Part shown: positions 24,037-31,312 of the stretch, in pieces
Position numbering within the stretch: the first letter of the stretch is position 1
How the letters are laid out: the number at the start of each line of letters is the position of its first letter
NCBI RefSeq assembly: GCF_029953285.1
Contig: NZ_JASAOI010000019.1
Location: forward strand, 62,001-126,000
DNA length: 64,000 bases
Direction of reading: 5' to 3'
DNA from: Yinghuangia seranimata
GTDB lineage: Bacteria; Actinomycetota; Actinomycetes; Streptomycetales; Streptomycetaceae
Program-made: the position numbers and the translations under genes
Notes under the pieces: model-generated
Told to the model about the DNA's origin: nothing
The model's database searches: none
The model's input: only the letters and a program-made list of their open reading frames with translations

Positions 24037-25227
24037 GTGCCCAAGCTCTGGGCCGGAGTGGACATCGGCAAGGAACACCACCACTGCGTGGTGGTCGACG
24101 CGCAAGGCGAACGGCTGCTGTCGCGCCGGGTCGCCAACGACGAGCCGGCTCTGCTGGAACTGATCGTCGACGTCCTGGCTCTCTCGGACGACGTGCTGTG
24201 GGCGGTGGACATCAACCACGGCGGCGCCGCCCTGCTGATCGGGTTGCTGCTCGGCCACGACCAGCCGATGGTCTATCTCACCGGCCTCGCGGTGCATCAG
24301 GCGTCCGCCGCCTACCGCGGCCAAGGCAAGACGGACGCCAAGGACGCATTCGTCATCGCCGACCAGGCCCGCATGCGCAAGGACCTCGGCGTGCTGCGGC
24401 CCGGCGACGCGATCGCCATCGACCTGCGGATCCTGGTCCGGCGCCGCACCGACCTGGTCAACGACCGCACCCGTCAGATCAACCGGCTCCGCGAGCAACT
24501 CCTGGAGATATTCCCGGCGTTGGAACGCGCCCTGGCCCTGACGAACAAGGGCCCGGTACTCCTGCTGACCGGCTGCCAGACGCCGGCCGCCATCCGCCGC
24601 AGCGGCGCGAAGCGCATCGAGACGTGGCTGAAGAACCGCAGAGTGAAGAACGCCGGCGCCGTCGCGCACGCCGCGGTCGAAGGCGCCAAGGCCCAGCACA
24701 CGGTGCTGCCCGGCGAGCAGCTGGCCGCCGGGATGGTCGCCCGGCTCGCAAAGGGCGTGCTCGCTCTCGAAGACGAGATCGCGGAGCTCGACGCCCCCCA
24801 TCGAGGCCCGGTTTCACGGCACCCGCACGCCGAGGTGATCCGCAGCCTGCCCGGCATGGGCGCCATGCTCGGCGCCACGTTCATCGCCGCCACCGGCGGC
24901 GACATGGACGCGTTCGGCACGCCCGACCGCCTCGCCGCCTTCGCGGGCCTGGCACCGGTGCCACGCGACTCCGGCCGGGTCAGCGGCAACATGCGCCGAC
25001 CACGTCGTTATCACCGTGGACTGCTGCGCGCGTTCTATCTCTCCGCGATGGCCAGCCTGCGGACATGCCCAACCTCACGGGCCTACTACCAACGGAAGCG
25101 CGACGAAGGGAAAGGCCACAAGCAGGCCGTGCTCTCACTCGCACGACGCAGCGCCAACGTCCTGTGGGCAATGCTCCGCGACGGAACGGCCTACCGAACA
25201 GCCCCGCAACTCCCAGCAGCAGCTTGA
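24037..25227 (+). CDS. IS110-family transposase (DEDD recombinase)
   Basis: A 396-residue intact transposase. The N-terminal RuvC-like DEDD domain shows WAGVDIGKEHH at the start and GKTDAKDA near residue 100. The C-terminal Tnp20 domain shows IRSLPGMGAMLGATFIAATGG and FAGLAPVPRDSG with RYHRGLLRAFYLSA. GTG 24037 has GGAG at a 6-base distance; the longer frame to 23947 is not part of the family. The long non-coding leader fits the IS110 group, whose recombinases are guided by a bridge RNA. AATTGGGAG near 23945 and CATTGGGAAG near 25237 may be related end sequences. Confidence 0.92.
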   Translation: MPKLWAGVDIGKEHHHCVVVDAQGERLLSRRVANDEPALLELIVDVLALSDDVLWAVDINHGGAALLIGLLLGHDQPMVYLTGLAVHQASAAYRGQGKTDAKDAFVIADQARMRKDLGVLRPGDAIAIDLRILVRRRTDLVNDRTRQINRLREQLLEIFPALERALALTNKGPVLLLTGCQTPAAIRRSGAKRIETWLKNRRVKNAGAVAHAAVEGAKAQHTVLPGEQLAAGMVARLAKGVLALEDEIAELDAPHRGPVSRHPHAEVIRSLPGMGAMLGATFIAATGGDMDAFGTPDRLAAFAGLAPVPRDSGRVSGNMRRPRRYHRGLLRAFYLSAMASLRTCPTSRAYYQRKRDEGKGHKQAVLSLARRSANVLWAMLRDGTAYRTAPQLPAAA

Positions 25228-25245
25228 CAATCCTCATTGGGAAGT

Positions 25246-25258
25246 CTTTTAATCTCTG
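25246..25258 (+). repeat. Left terminal inverted repeat
   Basis: CTTTTAATCTCTG, an exact inverted match to 26739-26751. Confidence 0.7.
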
Positions 25259-25304
25259 CCTGCTTGGGTCTGCGGGCGCCTCTTCAGTAGGGCGTGGTTT
25301 CTGA

Positions 25305-25742
25305 TCACGCTGAAGGGGAGAGCTGTTCGCGCACCCAATCGGGATCGGGGTTCGTGCGTGGCTGGCCCGCCACGACGACGGTCGGCACGGTCTCGTTGCC
25401 GTCGTTGGCTGCTCTCACCGCTGCGGCTGCTGCCGGGTCTCGCCAGATGTCGACCCAGTGCAGCTGGCGGGCGCTGCGGCCCAGTCGGATGCGCAGTCGG
25501 ATGCAGTACTTGCAGCCCGGCCGCCAGAAGACGACCGGCTGGCCGTCGACCGCGCTGCGGCGTTGCGCCTCCAGCGCGCCGATCGATCTCGGGAAGATCA
25601 GGGGCGAGTTCACACCGGCGAGCACCAGGAACGCCAGCAGGAGTGCCGCGGCTGTGCCGGGGCTCCCCTTGAAGATCAGCCCGGTCGCGACCGCTGAGCC
25701 GCTGAGCACAATCAGCATCGGCAGGATCCAGGCGCGCATCAT
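25305..25742 (-). CDS. Membrane-anchored glutaredoxin-like protein
   Basis: A 145-residue protein with two N-terminal hydrophobic segments (ILPMLIVLSGSAVATGLIF and AALLLAFLVLAGVNSPLIF, residues 6-52), then a glutaredoxin/mycoredoxin domain: VVFWRPGCKYCIRLRIRL carries a CxxC near residue 78, and NETVPTVVV the cis-proline near residue 117. It probably reduces disulfides on the cytoplasmic face with mycothiol. It lies within the inverted-repeat element next to the transposase remnant, so it is an apparent passenger gene. A CTTCAG...CTGAAG hairpin overlaps its 3' end. Confidence 0.83.
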   Translation of the reverse strand: MMRAWILPMLIVLSGSAVATGLIFKGSPGTAAALLLAFLVLAGVNSPLIFPRSIGALEAQRRSAVDGQPVVFWRPGCKYCIRLRIRLGRSARQLHWVDIWRDPAAAAAVRAANDGNETVPTVVVAGQPRTNPDPDWVREQLSPSA

Positions 25743-25879
25743 GGTGACGCAGGCTATCGATGAGCCGAATCACTCCTCGAACCAGGCCCGTCACCTGGGT
25801 GTTCGCCGGACGCTGAGGCGGCCTTCATCTGATCATGTGCTCCGACCAAGGACACGCGACCACGACGAAGGCCGTGAAG

Positions 25880-26748
25880 GTGAGTTTGCTGCCTGATCAT
25901 GCTCCGGGGGAAGCGTTCGCGAAAGCGTCACGCTTCCGGGAGGACCTATTCGACTGCCTGACCGTGCGCGGTGACGAACTGTTCGACCTCACGGACGCGT
26001 TGCGGTGCGCGGACGGTCCGGTGACGGCGCCGGTGGACCTGACACGGTGGCCGAGCACCGGCGCGAAGTATGACGCGTTGAAACACGGGAGCGTGGACGT
26101 GCGCCGGCTGAGGCAGGCGCTGGCCGGCCTGCCCATGCCGCAGGCCGCCGACAGCCGCCTGGTCCTCGCCGTCGACGTCAGCAACTGGCTCCGGCCCGGC
26201 GACTCCACCAGCGCGGATCGTTTGTTCTGCCACGTGTATGGCCGCAGCGGACGGTCCTCGGACCAGTTCGTTCCCGGCTGGCCGTACTCGTTCGTCGCCG
26301 CCCTGGAATCGGGCCGGACGTCTTGGTCCAGCTCCTGGACGCCGTCCGTCTCGGGCCGGACGACGACGTCGCCGAGGTCACCGCCGCCCAGGTCCGCCGG
26401 GTGTCACCGACTTGATCGAGATGGGCCGCTGGCACTTCGGCGACCGCGACATCCTCATCGTTCTCGACGCCGGATACGACGCCCCGCGCATGGCCCACCT
26501 CCTCGCCGGCCCCCCGGTCGAGGTGCTGGGATGGATGCGCTCCGACCGCGTCATGCGACGGCCGACGCCCTCACTCAAGGAGTACGCCCTGTCCTATCCC
26601 CGGGGCGGCGAACTCCCCATCATCGAGGGCACGCTGCCCTGAACGGCCACGTGGTTCGAAGAACCGTCGCCCCGCGACCCGCTATGACGTCGGGAAGACG
26701 ACCAGGCGCCCCGAGGGCATCATCGAGCGCGACAGCCTCAGAGATTAA
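25880..26748 (+). pseudogene. IS701-like transposase, frameshifted and internally deleted
   Basis: It begins at GTG 25880 with SLLPDHAPGEAFA and continues FREDLFDCLTVRGDELFDLTDALRCADGPV, LVLAVDVSNWLRP, LFCHVYG and PGWPYSFVAALE. A base is lost near 26326 (Trp-Gly-to-Val region) and a second indel occurs near 26402, after which ILIVLDAGYDAPRMAHLLA continues to 26642. The reading then jumps to a C-terminal tail, GSKNRRPATRYDVGKTTRRP, in a third frame ending at TAA 26746. Much of the C-terminal half is therefore missing. It was the transposase of the surrounding element and is inactive. Confidence 0.8.
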
Positions 26749-26751
26749 AAG
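26739..26751 (-). repeat. Right terminal inverted repeat
   Basis: CAGAGATTAAAAG, an exact inverted match to 25246-25258; it overlaps the TAA stop of the transposase remnant (26746-26748). Confidence 0.7.
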
Positions 26752-26757
26752 GCAAGC

Positions 26758-27534
26758 TCAGAAGGGCGGATCGTCGGTGTAGCCGCCCCAACCTCTGGAG
26801 TTCTCGCGCTCTGCACGAAAACGGGCGTAGGACTCGCGGGCTTCGACGTCCTCGGGGTTCTCCAGGCCGTTGACGTCGTGGCCCCAGCTTCTGAGCGCGT
26901 CCAGGGCGCGATCGCGGGTGTAGCGGTCGGTGCTGGTGGCCAACAGGCGGCGGGTGCGCGCGGCGAGTTCGTCGCGGTGGCCGGTGAGGTCGGGGTGTTC
27001 CGCGAGCGGGATGGCGGCGAGGACGGCGGCGTCGCGAACGGCGGGGTCGTCCGCGTCGAGGAGTGGCCGGACCGCGTGGTAGAACCGTGGGCGCAGGTCC
27101 CGGAAGGCCCTCATTTCCGCATCGACGTCGAGGTAACGGCCTTCGAAGCGTCGATTGCAGCTGGCCAGCGTTTCATCGTCGGCGTCGAATGCGGTGCTGC
27201 TGAGCCACTCCAGAAGTACTGCGCGGGTGGGCGGGTGCAAGGCGTCTGCGTCTGCTGCAGCGTCGTCTTCGTCCGCCGCGGTGGCCGGATGGTCGAGGAT
27301 CGCGGCGACGAACTGGGCGACAGGCACGGTGGCTTCGTAGATGGTGTTCTGGTGCCCGATCAGTGCTTCATCCGCAGCGGCCGCCCGGACCGCGGGGTCG
27401 GAGTCGAGGAGTTGCGCCAGCGCCGCGGGCAGGAGTTCGCCGGTCCCGTGCGGGGTCATCAAGGAAGCCCAGTCGGTGTTCTCCAGGATCACCTGGTGTT
27501 CGGGCAACGTTTCGGGCGGTGGGCTGCTGGTCAC
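26758..27534 (-). CDS. Hypothetical HEAT-repeat-like protein
   Basis: A 258-residue soluble, acidic protein starting at GTG 27534. Repeated helical pairs are visible (SDPAVRAAAADEALIG near residue 45, DDPAVRDAAVLAAIPLAEHP near residue 163, RDALDALRSWG near 215), as in HEAT/ARM proteins that act as scaffolds. There is no catalytic motif. It lies immediately outside the glutaredoxin element and may be cargo of the larger island, for example an immunity or regulatory protein; this is only a guess. Confidence 0.7.
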   Translation of the reverse strand: MTSSPPPETLPEHQVILENTDWASLMTPHGTGELLPAALAQLLDSDPAVRAAAADEALIGHQNTIYEATVPVAQFVAAILDHPATAADEDDAAADADALHPPTRAVLLEWLSSTAFDADDETLASCNRRFEGRYLDVDAEMRAFRDLRPRFYHAVRPLLDADDPAVRDAAVLAAIPLAEHPDLTGHRDELAARTRRLLATSTDRYTRDRALDALRSWGHDVNGLENPEDVEARESYARFRAERENSRGWGGYTDDPPF

Positions 27535-27607
27535 GGGCGGAGGCTAGCGCCTCCGGGGGACACGCCACTGCCAGCGTTCGGTCATCGTGCTTGGGCGAAT
27601 TGCTTGG

Positions 27608-28113
27608 TTACGTGGGGTTGTCAGCGCCGTCGACCAAATGCACGGCCTCGGGAAGTAGATGGAGCTCGAAAGGTCCGTAGCACTCCGAGAGCTCCCGGCC
27701 GACTACCGCACCGCAGCGGCATGCCCGATTGGGCGGTCCGTCGCCGGGGGCTCCGCAGCAGCTCGGCGGCGCGTCCGGTGCAATGTGCCAGACCAGCCCG
27801 GGCGCGTCGTCCGGGTGCAGGACGAAGGTGTTCCGAGGCCCGGCTGACACCACCACCACGCCGTCCTCGTTGCTGGTGCACGGCCCTCCTGGGTACGCCG
27901 GGGGGGGCAAGAGTCCTGGTCATCCGCAGGAACGAAAGGGGTCCCGTGCGGCTCTGGATCGACGGCGTACGTTCCGCATGGCATCGTGGCCGGTGCCCGC
28001 CGCCGACCGTCCACCAGTACCCCTTCGAACTGATGCCTGGCTGGAACAATCGGCAGGAGATCGACGGGGACAGTCAGGGCCGCGCCACAGTTGGCGCACC
28101 GAAAGATCGTCAT
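27608..28113 (-). pseudogene. Cysteine-rich streptomycete protein with frameshift in a C8 run
   Basis: ATG 28113 begins MTIFRCANCGAALTVPVDLLP, continues through TMPCGTYAVDPEPHG, then meets eight Cs (G8 on the plus strand at 27900-27907). The rest of the protein (SAGPRNTFVLHPDDAPGLVW, CCGAPGDGPPNRACRCGAVV and the end DGADNPT) is in another frame. Together the parts make one family member with two cysteine clusters, probably zinc-binding. The break is in a homopolymer, so it may be a sequencing error rather than a real mutation. Confidence 0.75.
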
Positions 28114-28254
28114 CGTGGCCGTGTCTCCGAAACGCTCTGCCTGCCGCAACGGGTTTTCACCCGCCGGGTTTTCCACGCACTCAACGTGCGAAACCACAGA
28201 AGGCGTGCCAGAACCCTCGTTTGGCTCCGGCTTCCGGTCTGGCCCGGCCCCGGC

Positions 28255-28749
28255 CTACTGGTCGACGGTGAAGATCGCTGCTCGGCCGTTGGCGGCGGCT
28301 GTCCGGTAGAAGTCCTTGAGGTCGGGCAGGAACGCGAGGGTGTAGGTGATGTCGTCCTCGTCGCCGGTGCCCTGGTAGTCGTCGAACGTCAGTGTTGAGA
28401 ACCGCTCTCGCAGCCACGGCTCATCGAGCGTTGCGAGGGCGGCGGCGATTTCGCGGACCTGGTCCGGGTCGACGTAGGACACGATGTAGTCGTCTTCGTC
28501 GTGCAGCAGTCGCCCGCCGAGGATGGCGTGCGAGAGCGGGTAGTCGCCGTTGCCGAAGGCCAGGTCCCCGTCGGTGAGGCAGCGGTGCAGCGCGTCCCAG
28601 GACTTGTCCAGGGCGACGTAGTGGTCCCCGGTCCAGCTTTCCTCCTCGATCTCCTCGATCAGGGCCATCACCTCGCCGTCGTCCTCGGCCGCCAGCAGGC
28701 GCTCTGCATCTTTGGTGTCCAGTGCGAAGATCACCGCGCGGCATGCCAT
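28255..28749 (-). CDS. DUF1877 family protein
   Basis: A 164-residue protein of the YfbM/DUF1877 family: MACRAVIFALDTKDAERLL at the start, a Glu/Asp-rich EEIEEESWTGDHYVALDKSWDALHRCLTDG block, the PLSHAILGGRLLHDEDDYIVSYV block and a C-terminal LPDLKDFYRTAAANGRAAIF. ATG 28749 has a GGGGACC ribosome site. Members are often found among toxin-immunity and accessory genes. The activity is unknown. Confidence 0.82.
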   Translation of the reverse strand: MACRAVIFALDTKDAERLLAAEDDGEVMALIEEIEEESWTGDHYVALDKSWDALHRCLTDGDLAFGNGDYPLSHAILGGRLLHDEDDYIVSYVDPDQVREIAAALATLDEPWLRERFSTLTFDDYQGTGDEDDITYTLAFLPDLKDFYRTAAANGRAAIFTVDQ

Positions 28750-28814
28750 AGGGGTCCCCTGTTCTGCGAAGATCCGGTCGGCGGGATCCAAGCACATGCG
28801 TCCGACGGCACCAG

Positions 28815-28932
28815 CTATCGAGCGGTGTTCTGCTGCCGGGCTTTGGTCTGGGCGAGGCGGTAGGACTCGGTGCCGGTCTCGATGATGGTGCCGTTGAACG
28901 TGAGCCGGTCGACGATGGCCGCCGTTATCTCG
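28815..28932 (-). pseudogene. IstB-type (IS21) ATPase C-terminal remnant
   Basis: The minus strand reads ITAAIVDRLTFNGTIIETG then SYRLAQTKARQQ to a TAG at 28815-28817, the usual C-terminus of IS21-family IstB helper ATPases. Nothing upstream on this strand continues the gene, so it is a relic. Confidence 0.7.
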
Positions 28933-29070
28933 ACTCTGCCTGCTGATTTCGGTCTGTAACCAGCAGCTTCGTGTAGTGGACAGCTGTCTTCGACTAGCGC
29001 TCCGTGGAGGGCCCGGGCTCACGTGCTCAGCTCGGTTGCCTGGTCGTGGGCGGTGTCAGGCCGGGCTGTC

Positions 29071-29433
29071 ATGATCTTGGACGTGGACGAGATGCTTGAG
29101 GTTCTGCGCCGGGAGTTCGACGCCGAAGAGGGCAGCTTCCTTCTCCGGCTGCGCGGCATGGAGTGGGATCGCGACGCGTTCACCCGGCTTGAGCGTGCGA
29201 TGCGGGCGGCGTGCGAGCACTTCCAGGCGAACGGCAGCCTCGACCGGTGGGTGGCCGAGGGGTTCTATGCGGTGGCGACGTGGGTGCCCGTCTGGACCTC
29301 CCACCCAGGCTTCCCGCGGCCTCGTCCGGACGGCTACTACGAGGCGTGCATCGAGCGCATCGGCGACCTGGCCGATTGGTTCTTCCGGGGGTTCTCCAAC
29401 TATGTCGAGGGGCATGTCTGGGCGGAGCTGTGA
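29071..29433 (+). CDS. Hypothetical protein, streptomycete accessory family
   Basis: About 120 residues: MLEVLRREFDAEEGSFLLRL, an aromatic-rich centre (RWVAEGFYAVATWVPVWTSHPGFPRP) and a C-terminal YYEACIERIGDLADWFFRG then EGHVWAEL. It recalls small streptomycete accessory proteins found beside mobile DNA. There is no signal or membrane segment. ATG 29071 is used; ATG 29089 would start at MLEVLRR. The function is unknown; immunity-type roles are possible but unsupported. Confidence 0.65.
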   Translation: MILDVDEMLEVLRREFDAEEGSFLLRLRGMEWDRDAFTRLERAMRAACEHFQANGSLDRWVAEGFYAVATWVPVWTSHPGFPRPRPDGYYEACIERIGDLADWFFRGFSNYVEGHVWAEL

Positions 29434-29566
29434 GAGTCGGCTCCGTGGTCAGGCAACGTCGGTGTTCCGTTCGACGGCGGCGATCCGGTTCGTGAGGCGG
29501 TAGCTGGGGCCCTTGAAGGAGATCACGTCACCCTGCAGCAAGCGGCGGGGTTGAGGATGGCCCCGC

Positions 29567-29770
29567 TCATCGCTCCTCGGTGTGGAGCCGGGCTGCGCGG
29601 AGCTGGCCGTGGGCGTGTGCGAGGGCGTCGCGGAGTTGTCGGTTTTCCTCGCGCAGCCGGCTGATTCGCTCGTGCGCGAGGGCGAGTCGCTGTCGCAGCA
29701 AGTCGTCGCTGGCCCGGGTGACGCTGTTCCGGACGGCATCCGCGTTCGCCTGAAGGCTTCGCAGTTGCCC
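29567..29770 (-). pseudogene. DUF6262-like coiled-coil fragment
   Basis: The minus strand encodes ANADAVRNSVTRASDDLLRQ then RLALAHERISRLREENRQL and a short basic tail, the C-terminal coiled coil of the third protein of tyrosine-recombinase transposons (TnpC/DUF6262). The N-terminal half is missing: at about 29760 the sequence joins the response-regulator fragment on the other strand. Confidence 0.55.
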
Positions 29771-30271
29771 GACATCGCATTGATCGACATCCACCTCCCC
29801 GACGGCGACGGCATCGCCCTAGGCGCGACCCTCAAACGCCGTTGGCCCGAGCTGCACGTCGTCGTGTTCACCATGCACGCCGACGACCAGTCCATCATCC
29901 GCAGCCTCGGCTCCGGGCTGGACGGCTACCTCCTCAAGGACTCCGACCCCGACGACGTCCTGGCCGCCATCCACTCCGCCGCCCGCGGCACCGTCGTCCT
30001 GGGCCCCGGCACCCAGGCCGCGGTCACCGCCGCCGCGTCCGCCGCGCCCCTGCCCACGCCGCTGACCGCCCTCAACTCCCGCGACCTGGAGATCCTCGAA
30101 CTCCTGGCCGCAGGACTGCCCACCTCCCAAATCGCCACCCGCCCCTTCCTCGTCCCCAAGACCATCCGCAACCGCATCTCCGACATCCTGACGAAGCTCG
30201 GCGCCCCCACCCACGAAGAAGCCATCGCACTCGCCCGACACCACGGCTACCGTTTGCCCGACAGGCCGTGA
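29760..30271 (+). pseudogene. NarL-type response regulator lacking its N-terminus
   Basis: The readable protein begins within the receiver domain (PDIALIDIHLPDGDGIALG, with the phosphorylation Asp) and runs through GYLLKDSDPDDVLAAI to a LuxR-type helix-turn-helix (LNSRDLEILELLAAGLPTSQ, then KTIRNRISDILTKLG) and a stop at 30271. The first 40 or so residues with the acidic pocket are absent because the gene is cut by the junction with the DUF6262 fragment near 29760. No start codon or partner kinase is present. Confidence 0.78.
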
Positions 30272-30543
30272 CAGCCCGCGACGAGCAACGGCCGCGGAAC
30301 TGGCACCGCAGCATGCTCAGCGCAGGGCACTGCGGCTCCGTCGGCCTCCCCGATGCCGCGGTCCTCCGAGTTGGTCGCCGGGTCGGCGACGAGTGTCCTC
30401 GTCGCCGTACGCCCGCCCATTGGCGGGGAAGCGCCGGGGATGTGGCGAGCGCTGCTGCGGCCTACACCGAGCTGCCGGCCGACCGTGTGCACATAGAAGG
30501 CTCCGGCCGTCCCTCCCACCGGAATAGTCCAGAACGGGACGTC

Positions 30544-30921
30544 CTACCAGATGATCACACCTCCCCTGACCCCCTGCGCATGCGCGGCGGCGTCCTCGAC
30601 GTTCCGCAGGCGCTCGGAGATCTGCCGAACATACTCCGCATGCGACTTGGCCGGGTCGGTGCTGGGTGCGACGAGTCCGAGGTTGCTTCGGATCAAGGCA
30701 CATTCGTCCAGGAAGTCCGCCACCTGGTCTGGCATCACCGTGAGGTCACTGCCGGCCAGGACCGGGAAGAAGGTCGCCCCCAACGAACGCACGGCCTCGG
30801 ACCCCCATACGGAAGTACGCCAGCGCTCGAAGCCCGCGAGAGGGGAACTGCCCTCCGGAACATCCAACAGGTTCCTCTTGCCGTCTTCACCAACGACAAA
30901 CGTTTTCACCAACAAGCTCAT
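30544..30921 (-). CDS. Hypothetical protein
   Basis: A 125-residue soluble protein: MSLLVKTFVVGEDGKRNLLD, FERWRTSVWGSEAVRSLG, then a helical C-terminus (VADFLDECALIRSNLGLVAP and YVRQISERLRNVEDAAAHA). ATG 30921 has GAGGG just upstream. Good codon bias supports it as a gene. It is isolated among IS relics. I do not recognise the family. Confidence 0.62.
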   Translation of the reverse strand: MSLLVKTFVVGEDGKRNLLDVPEGSSPLAGFERWRTSVWGSEAVRSLGATFFPVLAGSDLTVMPDQVADFLDECALIRSNLGLVAPSTDPAKSHAEYVRQISERLRNVEDAAAHAQGVRGGVIIW

Positions 30922-31086
30922 GCCCTCAGTCGATCACGGGCGCCAATCACAGATCCACGGGGTTTCACGGCCGACAGCGCGCCGATCCCCGGCGACTCCG
31001 ATCGCCCGATCGAGTGAAGTGCAGAGAAGATCCGCAACACGTCGTCGACGATCCCGACGGCGTTGTCGTGTGCAGCCGACGGAGGC

Positions 31087-31180
31087 TTATGACAGGGGGT
31101 CATGAGCTTTCTGGCGGAGTCGCTCGTAGGGGGTCTGACCGGTCAGGTGGCTGTGACGTTGTTGTGCGGGTTCTGGCAGC
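31087..31180 (-). pseudogene. IS3/IS481-like transposase C-terminal relic
   Basis: The minus strand reads HLTGQTPYERLRQKAHDPLS and a TAA at 31087-31089. This is the usual tail of integrase-core transposases of the IS3/IS481 type (ALxGQTPYERL). Only the tail remains. Confidence 0.5.
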
Positions 31181-31312
31181 GATCACGGGTGAACCACAAC
31201 CAAGACTCGTGAATCAAGCCACGGCAGTCCACCGGCACCTGAGCCGATACGCGCGGTCCGCGAGCCGCCCCGGCGGGCGGGCGTGGTGCCCGCCCGGCAG
31301 GTGCCGCAGGGT

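Larger units (their letters stand above)
25246..26751. mobile_element. 1.5-kb inverted-repeat element with a glutaredoxin passenger
   Basis: Perfect 13-bp inverted repeats CTTTTAATCTCTG (25246-25258) and CAGAGATTAAAAG (26739-26751) enclose a membrane glutaredoxin gene (minus) and a decayed transposase gene (plus). The transposase stop codon lies inside the right repeat. No clear target duplication is visible. The left end abuts the IS110 copy. Confidence 0.65.
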
